Positions 27,326 to 34,995 of a stretch of DNA of 53,242 nt are shown here, one piece after another; the stretch's first letter is position 1; the number at the start of each line of letters is the position of its first letter. Origin of the DNA: Sporobacter sp963677825 (lineage in GTDB: Bacteria; Bacillota; Clostridia; Oscillospirales; Oscillospiraceae); NCBI GenBank assembly GCA_963677825.2, contig CAXXEF010000002.1, forward strand, positions 1 through 53,242, given 5' to 3'. The notes under the pieces are model-generated. The model saw nothing but the letters and a program-made list of their open reading frames with translations. It did not search any database and had not been told where the DNA came from. A program made the position numbers and the translations under genes.

Positions 27326-28528
27326 ATGTTTGATATTGCAATTCTGGGATTCGGGACGGTTGGCTCGGGTGTGATGGAAGTCATGGAGCGCAACGCCGAC
27401 ATGGTCTCCCAGAATGCCGCACAGGACGTGCGCGTTAAGTATATTGTCGACATCCGGGATTTTAGCGGCAGTCCGTATGAGAAGCTGATTGTTAAGGATT
27501 TTTCCATCGTTGAAAATGACCCGGACGTCAAGGTCGTCGTTGAGACGATCGGCGGCGCAACCGTGGCATACGATTTCACAAAGCGCAGCCTGATGAAGGG
27601 TAAGAGCGTCGTCACGTCGAACAAGGAGCTTGTCGCCACGCACGGCTACGAGCTGACGCAGCTGGCCGAACAGAATAATGCCAACTATCTGTTTGAAGCC
27701 AGCGTCGGCGGCGGTATTCCGATCATCCGGCCGATCACACAATGCCTTGCGGCCAACCGCATTAATGAGATATACGGGATCCTGAACGGGACAACGAACT
27801 ACATCCTGACGGAAATGATTAAAAACGGGCTGCCGTTTGAGACGGCGCTGAAGCAGGCGCAGGAAAAAGGATACGCCGAGGCCAATCCGGATGCCGACGT
27901 CAAGGGGTACGATGTGTGCCGCAAGATCTGCATTTTGTCGGCGCTGTGCTTCGGGCGGCACGTTTATCCCGAACAAGTACCCACGGAGGGCGTCGAGTCC
28001 GTTACACTCGAGGACGTCGATTGCGCCGCGCAGATCGGCTACAAAATTAAGCTGCTTGGACGCGCCATCCAAATGCCAGAAGGCAAGATATCGGCCTACG
28101 TTGCGCCGCATCTCGTCGGCGGCGATAATCTGATCTCCGGCGTCGAGGGTGTTATGAACGGCATCATCGTGCGCGGCAACGCCATCGGTGACGTGATGTT
28201 CTACGGTGCAGGCGCCGGCAAGCTCCCGACGGCAAGCGCCGTTGTGGCAGACATCATTGATGCAGCCAAGCATCAGAATGCGCGCAAGTGGATTAAGTGG
28301 GAGGACGGCTCGTCGGAGCTCATCTACGACGCGAACCTGATCGAGTCGGCGTGGTATGTCCGCGCGTCCGGCACGCCGGACGAACTGTCGGCTGTCTTCG
28401 GCGACATTACCGTCATCTGTGAGCGCGACGGTGTTACGGCATTCACAGCGCAGCCGATGAATAAAGTTAAGATGAACGAGCGGCTCGCTGGGCTCGACGC
28501 GCGCGCCGCGTTTCGCATCATCGACTGA
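27326..28528 (+). CDS. hom: Homoserine dehydrogenase
   Basis: A 400-residue enzyme that reduces aspartate semialdehyde to homoserine, leading to threonine and methionine. The NAD(P)-binding motif GFGTVGSGV is at residues 7-15. The catalytic region has SNKELVATHG, EASVGGGIPIIRP, GILNGTTNYIL and EANPDADVKGYDVCRKI. It is about 30 residues shorter than the roughly 430-residue Bacillus subtilis type; the last 60 residues look like a reduced ACT domain. GGAGGGG precedes ATG 27326. It is followed by lysC after 38 bases. Confidence 0.94.
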   Translation: MFDIAILGFGTVGSGVMEVMERNADMVSQNAAQDVRVKYIVDIRDFSGSPYEKLIVKDFSIVENDPDVKVVVETIGGATVAYDFTKRSLMKGKSVVTSNKELVATHGYELTQLAEQNNANYLFEASVGGGIPIIRPITQCLAANRINEIYGILNGTTNYILTEMIKNGLPFETALKQAQEKGYAEANPDADVKGYDVCRKICILSALCFGRHVYPEQVPTEGVESVTLEDVDCAAQIGYKIKLLGRAIQMPEGKISAYVAPHLVGGDNLISGVEGVMNGIIVRGNAIGDVMFYGAGAGKLPTASAVVADIIDAAKHQNARKWIKWEDGSSELIYDANLIESAWYVRASGTPDELSAVFGDITVICERDGVTAFTAQPMNKVKMNERLAGLDARAAFRIID

Positions 28529-28566
28529 CGGCGGCTTCGCCGCTCAACGTAAACGGAGGACTAATC

Positions 28567-29775
28567 ATGGCGTTTATCGTGCAAAAATTCGGCGGCAGCT
28601 CGGTGGCCGACACCGACTGTATCCGTCGCGTGGCCGGGATTATTGCCGACACATACTGTGACAACAACGACGTCGTCGTCGTGCTCAGCGCGCAGGGCGA
28701 CACGACAGATGATCTGATCGCTAAGGCGGCGGCGCTCAATGAGCACCCGTCCAAGCGTGAGATGGACGTGCTGCTGACAACCGGAGAGCAGATTTCCATC
28801 GCGCTCATGGCGATGGCCCTGGAGAAAATGGGGCTGCCCGTCGTCTCGCTCACGGGCTGGCAAATCGGTATGCATACAGATTCGCAGTACGGCAGTGCAC
28901 GCATTGTCAAGATTGACGGCCAGCGCATCCGTAACGAGCTCGACAAGCGGCACATCGTGCTGATAGCCGGCTTTCAGGGAATCAACAAATATGACGATAT
29001 CACGACGCTTGGACGCGGCGGATCGGACACGACGGCGGTCGCCATCGCCGCGGCGATGAACGCCGACCTGTGCCAGATCTACACAGACGTCGAGGGTGTA
29101 TATACAAGTGATCCGCGCAAGGTTTCCGGTGCGCGAAAGCTCGAGGAAATCACGTATGATGAGATGCTTGAGCTTGCGTCGCTCGGTGCGCAGGTACTGC
29201 ATAACAGATCGGTCGAGATGGCCAAACGCTACGGAGTGGATCTGGAGGTGCTCTCCAGCTTTGTGCGTAAGCCCGGTACGAAAGTCAAGGAGGTCACGAA
29301 AGTGGAACAGACGAAAATCAGCGGCATCGCTAAGGATACAAACGTTGCGCGCGTCGCGCTAAAAGATGTTAAAGACGAGCCCGGCATCGCCTTCAGGGTC
29401 TTCCAGGTGCTCGCCAAGCACAACATCAGCGTCGATATCATTGTACAGTCGACCGCACGCGGCGACACGCAGGATATCAGCTTCACCGTCACCAAATCTG
29501 ATTTGCAGCAGGCCGAGCAGGCGCTGCGCGAGCATCAGCAAACGATCGGTTTTCAGGATATGAGCGTGACCGACAAGGTCGCCAAGGTCAGCATGGTCGG
29601 CGCAGGCATGGCCAGCTCGTCCGGCGTGGCTGTACAAATGTTTGAAGCGCTGTCCGATGCGAAGATCAACATCCACATGATCTCCACAAGCGAGATCAAA
29701 GTGTCCGTGCTCGTGGACGAGTCGGAGGCTGACCGCGCCGTACAGGCCATCCACACCAAGTTTTTCGATAACTAA
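28567..29775 (+). CDS. lysC: Aspartate kinase
   Basis: A 402-residue aspartokinase that phosphorylates aspartate, the first step to lysine, diaminopimelate, threonine and methionine. The kinase domain has KFGGSSVADTD (5-15), TTGEQ, FQGINKYDDITTLGRGGSDTTAVA and YTDVEGVYTSDPR. Two C-terminal ACT domains (about 270-402) have GIAFRVFQVLAKHNISVD and AVQMFEALSDAKINIHMIS. They are the usual feedback sensors. It is in one operon with hom and ends at a strong terminator. Confidence 0.95.
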   Translation: MAFIVQKFGGSSVADTDCIRRVAGIIADTYCDNNDVVVVLSAQGDTTDDLIAKAAALNEHPSKREMDVLLTTGEQISIALMAMALEKMGLPVVSLTGWQIGMHTDSQYGSARIVKIDGQRIRNELDKRHIVLIAGFQGINKYDDITTLGRGGSDTTAVAIAAAMNADLCQIYTDVEGVYTSDPRKVSGARKLEEITYDEMLELASLGAQVLHNRSVEMAKRYGVDLEVLSSFVRKPGTKVKEVTKVEQTKISGIAKDTNVARVALKDVKDEPGIAFRVFQVLAKHNISVDIIVQSTARGDTQDISFTVTKSDLQQAEQALREHQQTIGFQDMSVTDKVAKVSMVGAGMASSSGVAVQMFEALSDAKINIHMISTSEIKVSVLVDESEADRAVQAIHTKFFDN

Positions 29776-29791
29776 CAAATTAAGCAAAGTG

Positions 29792-29823
29792 AAAGCCGCA
29801 GTCGATTGACTGCGGCTTTTTTA
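29792..29823. terminator. Terminator after hom-lysC, bidirectional
   Basis: A 12-bp stem (29792-29803 with 29808-29819), GATT loop, followed by T-run. The gene on the other strand ends at 29834 and would use the same hairpin. Confidence 0.92.
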
Positions 29824-29833
29824 TTGTCGGGTG

Positions 29834-30787
29834 TTATTTTCCCGGAAAATCGATGCGCTCAAAACTGCGTAAAAAGCGCATATAAGTGATCGCGCGCTCG
29901 GCACGCCACCAGTTTCTACTGATCGCAAATGCGTCAGGGTACTTGTCGGCGTTTTCAAACCAGCTCCAGTTGATATCCCAAACAGCGCCCGGCGGCCGCG
30001 TTTTGATGAGATAATCGAGCTCCGCGTCGACTACGTCGGCGTTTTCCGCGTAGAAAGGGCTTTCCGGGCTGGTGATGAACTGCGACGGCCTGACGCAGTA
30101 ACCCGACCACTTGGCAGGATCGCGCTCGATTGCGGCGTTTACACGTGTTCGGACGGCTTCAACGAGCGCGTCGATATCGTACCGGTCGCCAAGGTCGGTA
30201 ATCGGCGTAGTGTGCAGCAGCGCCAGATAGCCGTCAAGCCCCATGTCGCCAATGTCATTCGAGTCCGAAAGTAAACCGAACAAGCGCCCGGCTTCGTCCA
30301 GCGCTTTGTGATACAGCGGCGACGTGGCATCCCCGTAGGTCAGCACAAAGGCGCTGAGCGATGCGGATAGTCCAATGCTTTGGAATTCGTTGGTTTCATC
30401 GCTGTGCGTCCACCACGGCGCGTGAGGATAGGCGTCGTTGGACGGAATAGAAAAATTCCAGCCGCAGTCGCAGTAGTGCACGCCACTGCTGAGGAACTTA
30501 AAAATGCCCTGCACCATCGGGTTGTGCGGGTCGGATAGATCGGTATCGCATAGGATCTGCGCGGCGCGAAGTGTTACGTACGGCGAGGAGTGCGGATTCC
30601 AGTTGTCCGCCTCAAGCGCATGACCGAAACCGCCGTCGGCATTCTGGTAATACGTGAGCGCGCCTAAAATATCACGGCTCGGCCCGTCTTCAAAGTAATA
30701 CCGCCACTGGCTGAGCTCCAGACAGCGTGCGTTCCGATGAAGCCAGGATTGAATTTCGCCGAAATCCTTACGGCAGATTGTTAGCAT
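29834..30787 (-). CDS. Alpha/alpha-toroid (prenyltransferase/squalene-cyclase-like fold) protein
   Basis: A 317-residue protein with repeats of the alpha/alpha-barrel type, such as ALTYYQNADGGFGHALE followed by SSPYVTLRAAQIL. The fold is shared by prenyltransferase beta subunits and terpene cyclases; no cyclase DxDD motif is seen, so an enzymatic role is not claimed. Several Trp-rich stretches (WWTHSDETNEF, NWSWFENADKY) suggest a ligand- or carbohydrate-binding groove. GGAGGGG precedes the ATG at 30787. The longer open frame to 31294 is only the antisense of the PBP repeats and is not part of the gene. Confidence 0.72.
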   Translation of the reverse strand: MLTICRKDFGEIQSWLHRNARCLELSQWRYYFEDGPSRDILGALTYYQNADGGFGHALEADNWNPHSSPYVTLRAAQILCDTDLSDPHNPMVQGIFKFLSSGVHYCDCGWNFSIPSNDAYPHAPWWTHSDETNEFQSIGLSASLSAFVLTYGDATSPLYHKALDEAGRLFGLLSDSNDIGDMGLDGYLALLHTTPITDLGDRYDIDALVEAVRTRVNAAIERDPAKWSGYCVRPSQFITSPESPFYAENADVVDAELDYLIKTRPPGAVWDINWSWFENADKYPDAFAISRNWWRAERAITYMRFLRSFERIDFPGK

Positions 30788-30860
30788 TGAAGCCCCTCCA
30801 TTCTTGATTTGACGATAAAAAGGCAGCGGACGACCGCAAGGGTTGTCCGCTGCCTGTGTA

Positions 30861-33335
30861 TTATGGTGTTTCAGAGGATGGCGACGCGGACGGATCGGGC
30901 GACGCAGACGGGCTTGGCGACGCAGATGGGCTTGGCGACGCGGATGGATCGGGCGACGCAGACGGATCAGGCGACGCGGATGGATCGGGCGACGCGGATG
31001 GGTCAGGCGACGCGGATGGATCGGGCGACGCGGACGGGTCAGGCGACGCGGATGGGTCAGGCGACGCGGATGGGTCAGGCGACGCGGATGGGTCAGGCGA
31101 CGGCTCTTCTTCAATGAGCTTATAGAAGAACTCGATGATATTGTCGGCCGGCTCGTCGGTGATGGTGATCGTTTTCTGATCGGCGCCGACAATCTCATAC
31201 GCTTCAAGCACTCGTGCGCTCGCGGTGACTTCCTTGCCTTTGATATACGCATTATCAGCATCTTCGTAAAGCACGTCACCGTCAAGCGTGACACCGCGGA
31301 TTGTATACTGTATCTCCGCGTCGACGCCGGGCACCGGTGGCAGGTACACGTCGGCAGGCTTATAGAATTCGATATACGGCAAATCCTCGTGCACGAGCGT
31401 CATCACGCGATTCCAGATCTGCGCGGACGGGTTGCCGTGGCTGGTCATGTGTGCGGGCGTGTCGTAGCCGGTCCAGACGACAGCGACGTAATACGGTGTG
31501 TAGCCTGCAAACCAGCGGTCTCGGAAGTCTGTAGAGGTACCTGTTTTACCAGCCGCGGGCATCAGGCTGCCGAGATTGGCTTCATAGCCGGTGCCGTAGC
31601 TGGCAGCCGCCTTGAGCATATCGGTGATCCAGTAGGCGGTCACTTCGCTGATGGCGACGCTCGTTTTCGGCAGTGTGTGGTCGATGACGATCTCGCCGGT
31701 GTTGTCGATAATCTGCGTGTACAGGCGCGTCCGCGTTTCAATACCGCGGTTGGGGAACATTGTGTACGCCGAGGCCATTTCGCGCACAGTGACGCCTTCC
31801 GTCATCTGGCCGAGTGACATCGGTGCGTAATTGGCGTCGCCAACAGGCGACAGGGTCGTGAAGCCGAGTGTATTTGTCAGGAATTCATAGGAGTACTCTG
31901 GCGTGAGCCTGTCAACCAGCTGCGCGGCGACGGTATTGATCGAGCGGCGCAGCGCCTCACGGATCGTTACGACACCACTGTAGCTCCAGTCGTCGTTATT
32001 TGGCATCCAGTCGTCGATGCCGCTCAGACGAACGTCGGCCGTGTCCTCAAAGCGTGTCTCGGGCGTGATGAGGCCAAGCTCCATCGCCGGGGCGTAGGAA
32101 GCAAGCGGCTTGATGGACGAGCCGGGGGAGCGCAGTGACTGTGTAGCACGGTTAAAGGCGCGGCTGATTGTCTTTTCGCCGACGCCGCCGGCCAGCCCGA
32201 GGATGTCGCCGGTTTTCGGGTCGGCGATGACGATCGCCGACTGGATCTGTTGACTGGAGCCGCTGACGTCGGGCAGATTTTCAATGTCGGTATAGATCGC
32301 GTCGATGTCGGCCTGAATATCCGGGTCAAATGTACTGTAGATCTTATAGCCGTTGTTGAATAGCAGATTGCTTGCCGCGACCTTCGAGATATCTTTTTCC
32401 GCCATCAAATCGGCGATCACGTCGTTAATAACCGCGTCTTCAAACCACGTATAGGGAATCGACTGTATCTGCTGGATTTCGCCGCGTTTGAAAACGAGCG
32501 GCTCGGCGATCGCGGCGTTCATCTCTTCTTTGCTGATGTAGCCCTGCAAAAACATCTGGGTGAGAATATTCTCCTGACGCTCTTTATTGGCGTCTTTGTT
32601 GATATAAGGGTTATATAGCGATGGGTTGTTTGTGATGCCGATGATTGACGCCGCCTCCGCAAGCGTCAGCTCGGAAGCATCTTTGTCGAAGTAATAGTCA
32701 GCCGCGGCGCCGATGCCGTAAACAGTGCCGCCGAAGTTAACGATGTTGAGATATCCTTCGACGATCTGTGGCTTGTCGTATTCCTTTTCAAACTCCAGCG
32801 CACGAAAAATTTCCTGCAACTTGCGCTGCACGGTCGTTTCACTTTCCAATGTCACGTTTTTTATGAGCTGCTGCGTCAGCGTCGAGCCGCCGAAGGTGTC
32901 TTTCATGCCCAGGAACATATTGACGAACGCGCCGAACGTACGATACCAGTCGACGCCTTTGTGCTCATAAAAACGTTTGTCTTCAATGGCAACAAGCGCT
33001 TTTTCGGCGTATTCAGGTAATTTGTCGTAGTCGACCCATTTGCGATACTCATCGCCCTGCAGCGTAACCAGCTTGTCCCAGTTACCGTTGTCCTTGTTTT
33101 GGTAATAGATCACACTCGACAGGTTCATCTTGAAGTCGCTCAGACTGACGTCGAGCTCGCTGACGACATTTGTTTTAACATAGATAACGAATATGAATGA
33201 AAAAATCAGTCCGGTCGTCATGGCAATCAGCACGAGTGTGCCAATAATTTTTAAGATCAGGTTGATAACACTGCCGACGGTCCGAACGCTTGTTTTGGCT
33301 ATCTTATTCGCTTTGCCTCCTGTTAAAAAAGACAA
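30861..33335 (-). CDS. Class A penicillin-binding protein (glycosyltransferase/transpeptidase) with repeat tail
   Basis: An 824-residue bifunctional murein synthase. One N-terminal membrane helix (about 28-55) is followed by the GT51 glycosyltransferase domain (EDKRFYEHKG, GGSTLTQQLIKN) and the transpeptidase domain: the SSIK box (Ser about 406), a SINTVAA-type SxN motif, and KTGTSTDFRDRWFAGYTP. The last roughly 80 residues are a Pro/Ser/Asp/Ala repeat tail, probably a spacer through the wall. The first in-frame start is GTG 33344, which overlaps its ribosome binding site. TTG 33335, six bases after GAGAGGTG, fits better, so the start is uncertain by three codons. Confidence 0.92.
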   Translation of the reverse strand: MSFLTGGKANKIAKTSVRTVGSVINLILKIIGTLVLIAMTTGLIFSFIFVIYVKTNVVSELDVSLSDFKMNLSSVIYYQNKDNGNWDKLVTLQGDEYRKWVDYDKLPEYAEKALVAIEDKRFYEHKGVDWYRTFGAFVNMFLGMKDTFGGSTLTQQLIKNVTLESETTVQRKLQEIFRALEFEKEYDKPQIVEGYLNIVNFGGTVYGIGAAADYYFDKDASELTLAEAASIIGITNNPSLYNPYINKDANKERQENILTQMFLQGYISKEEMNAAIAEPLVFKRGEIQQIQSIPYTWFEDAVINDVIADLMAEKDISKVAASNLLFNNGYKIYSTFDPDIQADIDAIYTDIENLPDVSGSSQQIQSAIVIADPKTGDILGLAGGVGEKTISRAFNRATQSLRSPGSSIKPLASYAPAMELGLITPETRFEDTADVRLSGIDDWMPNNDDWSYSGVVTIREALRRSINTVAAQLVDRLTPEYSYEFLTNTLGFTTLSPVGDANYAPMSLGQMTEGVTVREMASAYTMFPNRGIETRTRLYTQIIDNTGEIVIDHTLPKTSVAISEVTAYWITDMLKAAASYGTGYEANLGSLMPAAGKTGTSTDFRDRWFAGYTPYYVAVVWTGYDTPAHMTSHGNPSAQIWNRVMTLVHEDLPYIEFYKPADVYLPPVPGVDAEIQYTIRGVTLDGDVLYEDADNAYIKGKEVTASARVLEAYEIVGADQKTITITDEPADNIIEFFYKLIEEEPSPDPSASPDPSASPDPSASPDPSASPDPSASPDPSASPDPSASPDPSASPDPSASPSPSASPSPSASPDPSASPSSETP
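30880..31095. repeat. Twelve tandem 18-bp units inside the PBP gene
   Basis: Twelve 18-bp units in an unbroken array, each starting GGCGACGC on the plus strand. They encode six residues each on the minus strand (mostly PDPSAS; two units are PSPSAS). Third-position differences (GGATCG or GGGTCA at the unit ends) give near-identical neighbours toward the protein end proximal to the enzyme, as expected from slippage expansion. Confidence 0.95.
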
Positions 33336-33622
33336 GCGGATCACCTCTCAATCATGAGAAAAATTTTACAATGCCACAGCTATTGTAACACATTTGTCAA
33401 ATTAAAATTGTAAATCTTTGCGGTATTTGTCCACTGTGCTGTTGCGACTTAATCCGGCAAAACAACGCATGGAAACGCACAGATATTCAGCATCGATAAA
33501 CGTGGAAATTCACCTTGAAAGCCAGCGCCCGGCGCGAGTAGTAGCGGAACAGTCTAGTATGCGGTTGAGAAAATATGGGAATACTGCGCATAGGACTCTA
33601 ATTCGGAAAGGAGTGCGTGCGC

Positions 33623-33961
33623 ATGAACACAGCTACGAAAAAGACGATGGCGGCGCTGGCGTCACTTGTTGCCGCCGCGATGCTGCTGACGGCGGCAGCG
33701 ACAGCCTTAACGGCCGCACCGGATAAGCCGGAGCCGTCCGCCGCACTGACAATGACGCAAAGCAGCCAAAGTGCGTATCTTGTCCGCAGCGTCGACGGCT
33801 ATGTCGCCGTTTTCGATTTCAACAAACCGGGCGAGCCGATCACCGAGACGCTTATCCGCGTTGACGGACTGCGCGCTGTTGATCGCGGTAAGCTGGAGGC
33901 CGGCATCCCGGCCGACTCGTACGAGGACGTTTTAAAGCTGCTGGAGGACTTCGGCTCGTAG
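33623..33961 (+). CDS. Small exported protein with BofC C-terminal-like domain
   Basis: A 112-residue protein with an N-terminal hydrophobic signal/anchor (residues 8-30). A C-terminal domain with YLVRSVDGYVAVFDFNKP, an RVDGLRAVD segment and LKLLEDFGS matches the pattern of the BofC C-terminal domain. In Bacillus, BofC is a forespore protein that controls SpoIVB activity. Here the N-terminal BofC domain is missing, so the role may differ. ATG 33623 is preferred over GTG 33617 because AAAGGAG lies 9 bases before it. Confidence 0.65.
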   Translation: MNTATKKTMAALASLVAAAMLLTAAATALTAAPDKPEPSAALTMTQSSQSAYLVRSVDGYVAVFDFNKPGEPITETLIRVDGLRAVDRGKLEAGIPADSYEDVLKLLEDFGS

Positions 33962-34099
33962 CGTGCCGTCAGCCTAAAAAGAGATCATCGGGATCAACGC
34001 TTGATTTATCTGCCGGTGCGGAGTAAACTGAAAGCACAATGACCATTGTGCTGTTTTTTTGCGTCCGCAAGCCGGCGCAGCATCAAGGGAGGTTATCAT

Positions 34100-34384
34100 A
34101 TGAAAGAGGAATATGGCAACGACTACATTTCCGTCACCGACGAAGAAGGCAATGAATTTGAACTGGAGCATTTGGACACATTAGAACATGAGGGATCGAT
34201 CTACATGGCGTTTTTACCGGCCGATATGGACGAGGACGACGACGACTACGGGATGATCATTCTCAAGGCGCAGGAGCAAGACGGCGAGCAGATGCTGGCA
34301 ACTGTCGACAATGAAAAGGAGCTCGAGTGCGTCTATACAATCTTTATGGAGCAGCTTTTCAGCGAGGAAGACGACGTGCAATAA
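34100..34384 (+). CDS. DUF1292 family protein
   Basis: A 94-residue acidic protein matching the DUF1292 pattern: VTDEEGNEFELEHLDTLEHEG, a YMAFLPADMDEDDDDYGMIIL core, and DNEKELECVYTIFMEQL. The function is unknown. In Firmicutes this family often sits next to ruvX/yrrK-type genes. ruvX is about 9 kb away here, and the protein instead precedes the 6S RNA. AAGGGAGG lies upstream of ATG 34100. Confidence 0.85.
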   Translation: MKEEYGNDYISVTDEEGNEFELEHLDTLEHEGSIYMAFLPADMDEDDDDYGMIILKAQEQDGEQMLATVDNEKELECVYTIFMEQLFSEEDDVQ

Positions 34385-34432
34385 TAAAGCACCGTTATCG
34401 CAATCAGCCAGTATTTGTACAGCCTGTCGGCG

Positions 34433-34461
34433 TTGAAAATTACGCCGGTTTATGCTATAAT
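34433..34461 (+). promoter_or_regulatory. Promoter of the 6S RNA
   Basis: TTGAAA (34433-34438), 17-base spacer ending in TGC, consensus TATAAT (34456-34461), an extended -10. Transcription would begin near 34468. Confidence 0.75.
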
Positions 34462-34506
34462 CAATATAGATAAAACGTACGGCCTTAAGCTGGCCGCACA
34501 CAGTAT

Positions 34507-34710
34507 TTGTCCCTGCTGTGTTCGTGATAGGCTCTATTTAAAACCCACATTTAGTATAAGGGATTCTGAACTCCTGCAGTGAATTGCAGGCCTCCCGGCC
34601 GGCGCCAGCCGCCGTTCGGACGTTGGGAGCAAAGAAGCTGCAGGGAGGAAACCCACCTGCCGAGACGTGCAGGTTTTTAAATGGGTTTACACGGCATGGC
34701 GGGGTCTTTA
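34507..34710 (+). ncRNA. ssrS: 6S RNA (probable)
   Basis: A non-coding stretch of about 200 bases with the layout of 6S RNA, which binds and inhibits sigma-A RNA polymerase. The 5' arm CCCTGCTGTGTTCG (34511-34524) contains the family-like TGTTCG. It pairs with the 3' arm ACGGCATGGCGGGG (34691-34704). Inside, AAACCCA (34541-34547) pairs with TGGGTTT near 34682-34688, and an internal CCTCCC pairs with GGGAGG near 34653. No open reading frame fits. It has its own strong promoter. Ends are approximate. Confidence 0.72.
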
Positions 34711-34755
34711 ATAGTTAAAGACGTTTGAGCCGGTCGGATTGTTCCACCGGCATGA

Positions 34756-34806
34756 TCGGTGCGTTGTATGGGTTGAAAAAAAGCCTGTACAACGCACCGA
34801 TTTGTT
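34756..34806 (+). terminator. Long hairpin terminator downstream of the 6S RNA
   Basis: A perfect 13-bp stem (34756-34768 with 34788-34800), a 19-base loop with an A-run, then TTTGTT. Between it and the 6S RNA lies a smaller perfect hairpin (34704-34711 with 34715-34722), so the 6S transcript may end at either. Confidence 0.75.
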
Positions 34807-34835
34807 AATAATTTAGGAACTTGACCGCATTTGAC

Positions 34836-34864
34836 TTGAAAGAGTTGATATATTCAAGTATAAT
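34836..34864 (+). promoter_or_regulatory. Promoter of the foldase-like gene
   Basis: TTGAAA (34836-34841), 17-base spacer, consensus TATAAT (34859-34864). Confidence 0.75.
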
Positions 34865-34995
34865 TACTCCCGATGCTTTCGCCGCGTGCGGTGATCGTCC
34901 GGCAGGGCGGTTATCCGGCGTGTTGCGGTTGCTGATTGGCCGAACGACGCGCCAATGCGGTGTCGGCTAGATCATTAAGAAGGAATGACGGATGA

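Noticed and set aside
30880..31095. CRISPR array
   Set aside because: The 18-bp units are adjacent with no spacers and are in frame in a protein gene.
30856..31125. Plus-strand repeat protein rich in Asp/Gly/Ser/Ala
   Set aside because: Antisense shadow of the PBP repeat tail, with no ribosome binding site.
30788..31294. N-terminal extension of the toroid protein with Arg/Pro/His/Leu repeats
   Set aside because: It is the other-frame reading of the PBP 18-bp repeat array and has no ribosome binding site; the GGAGGGG site puts the start at 30787.
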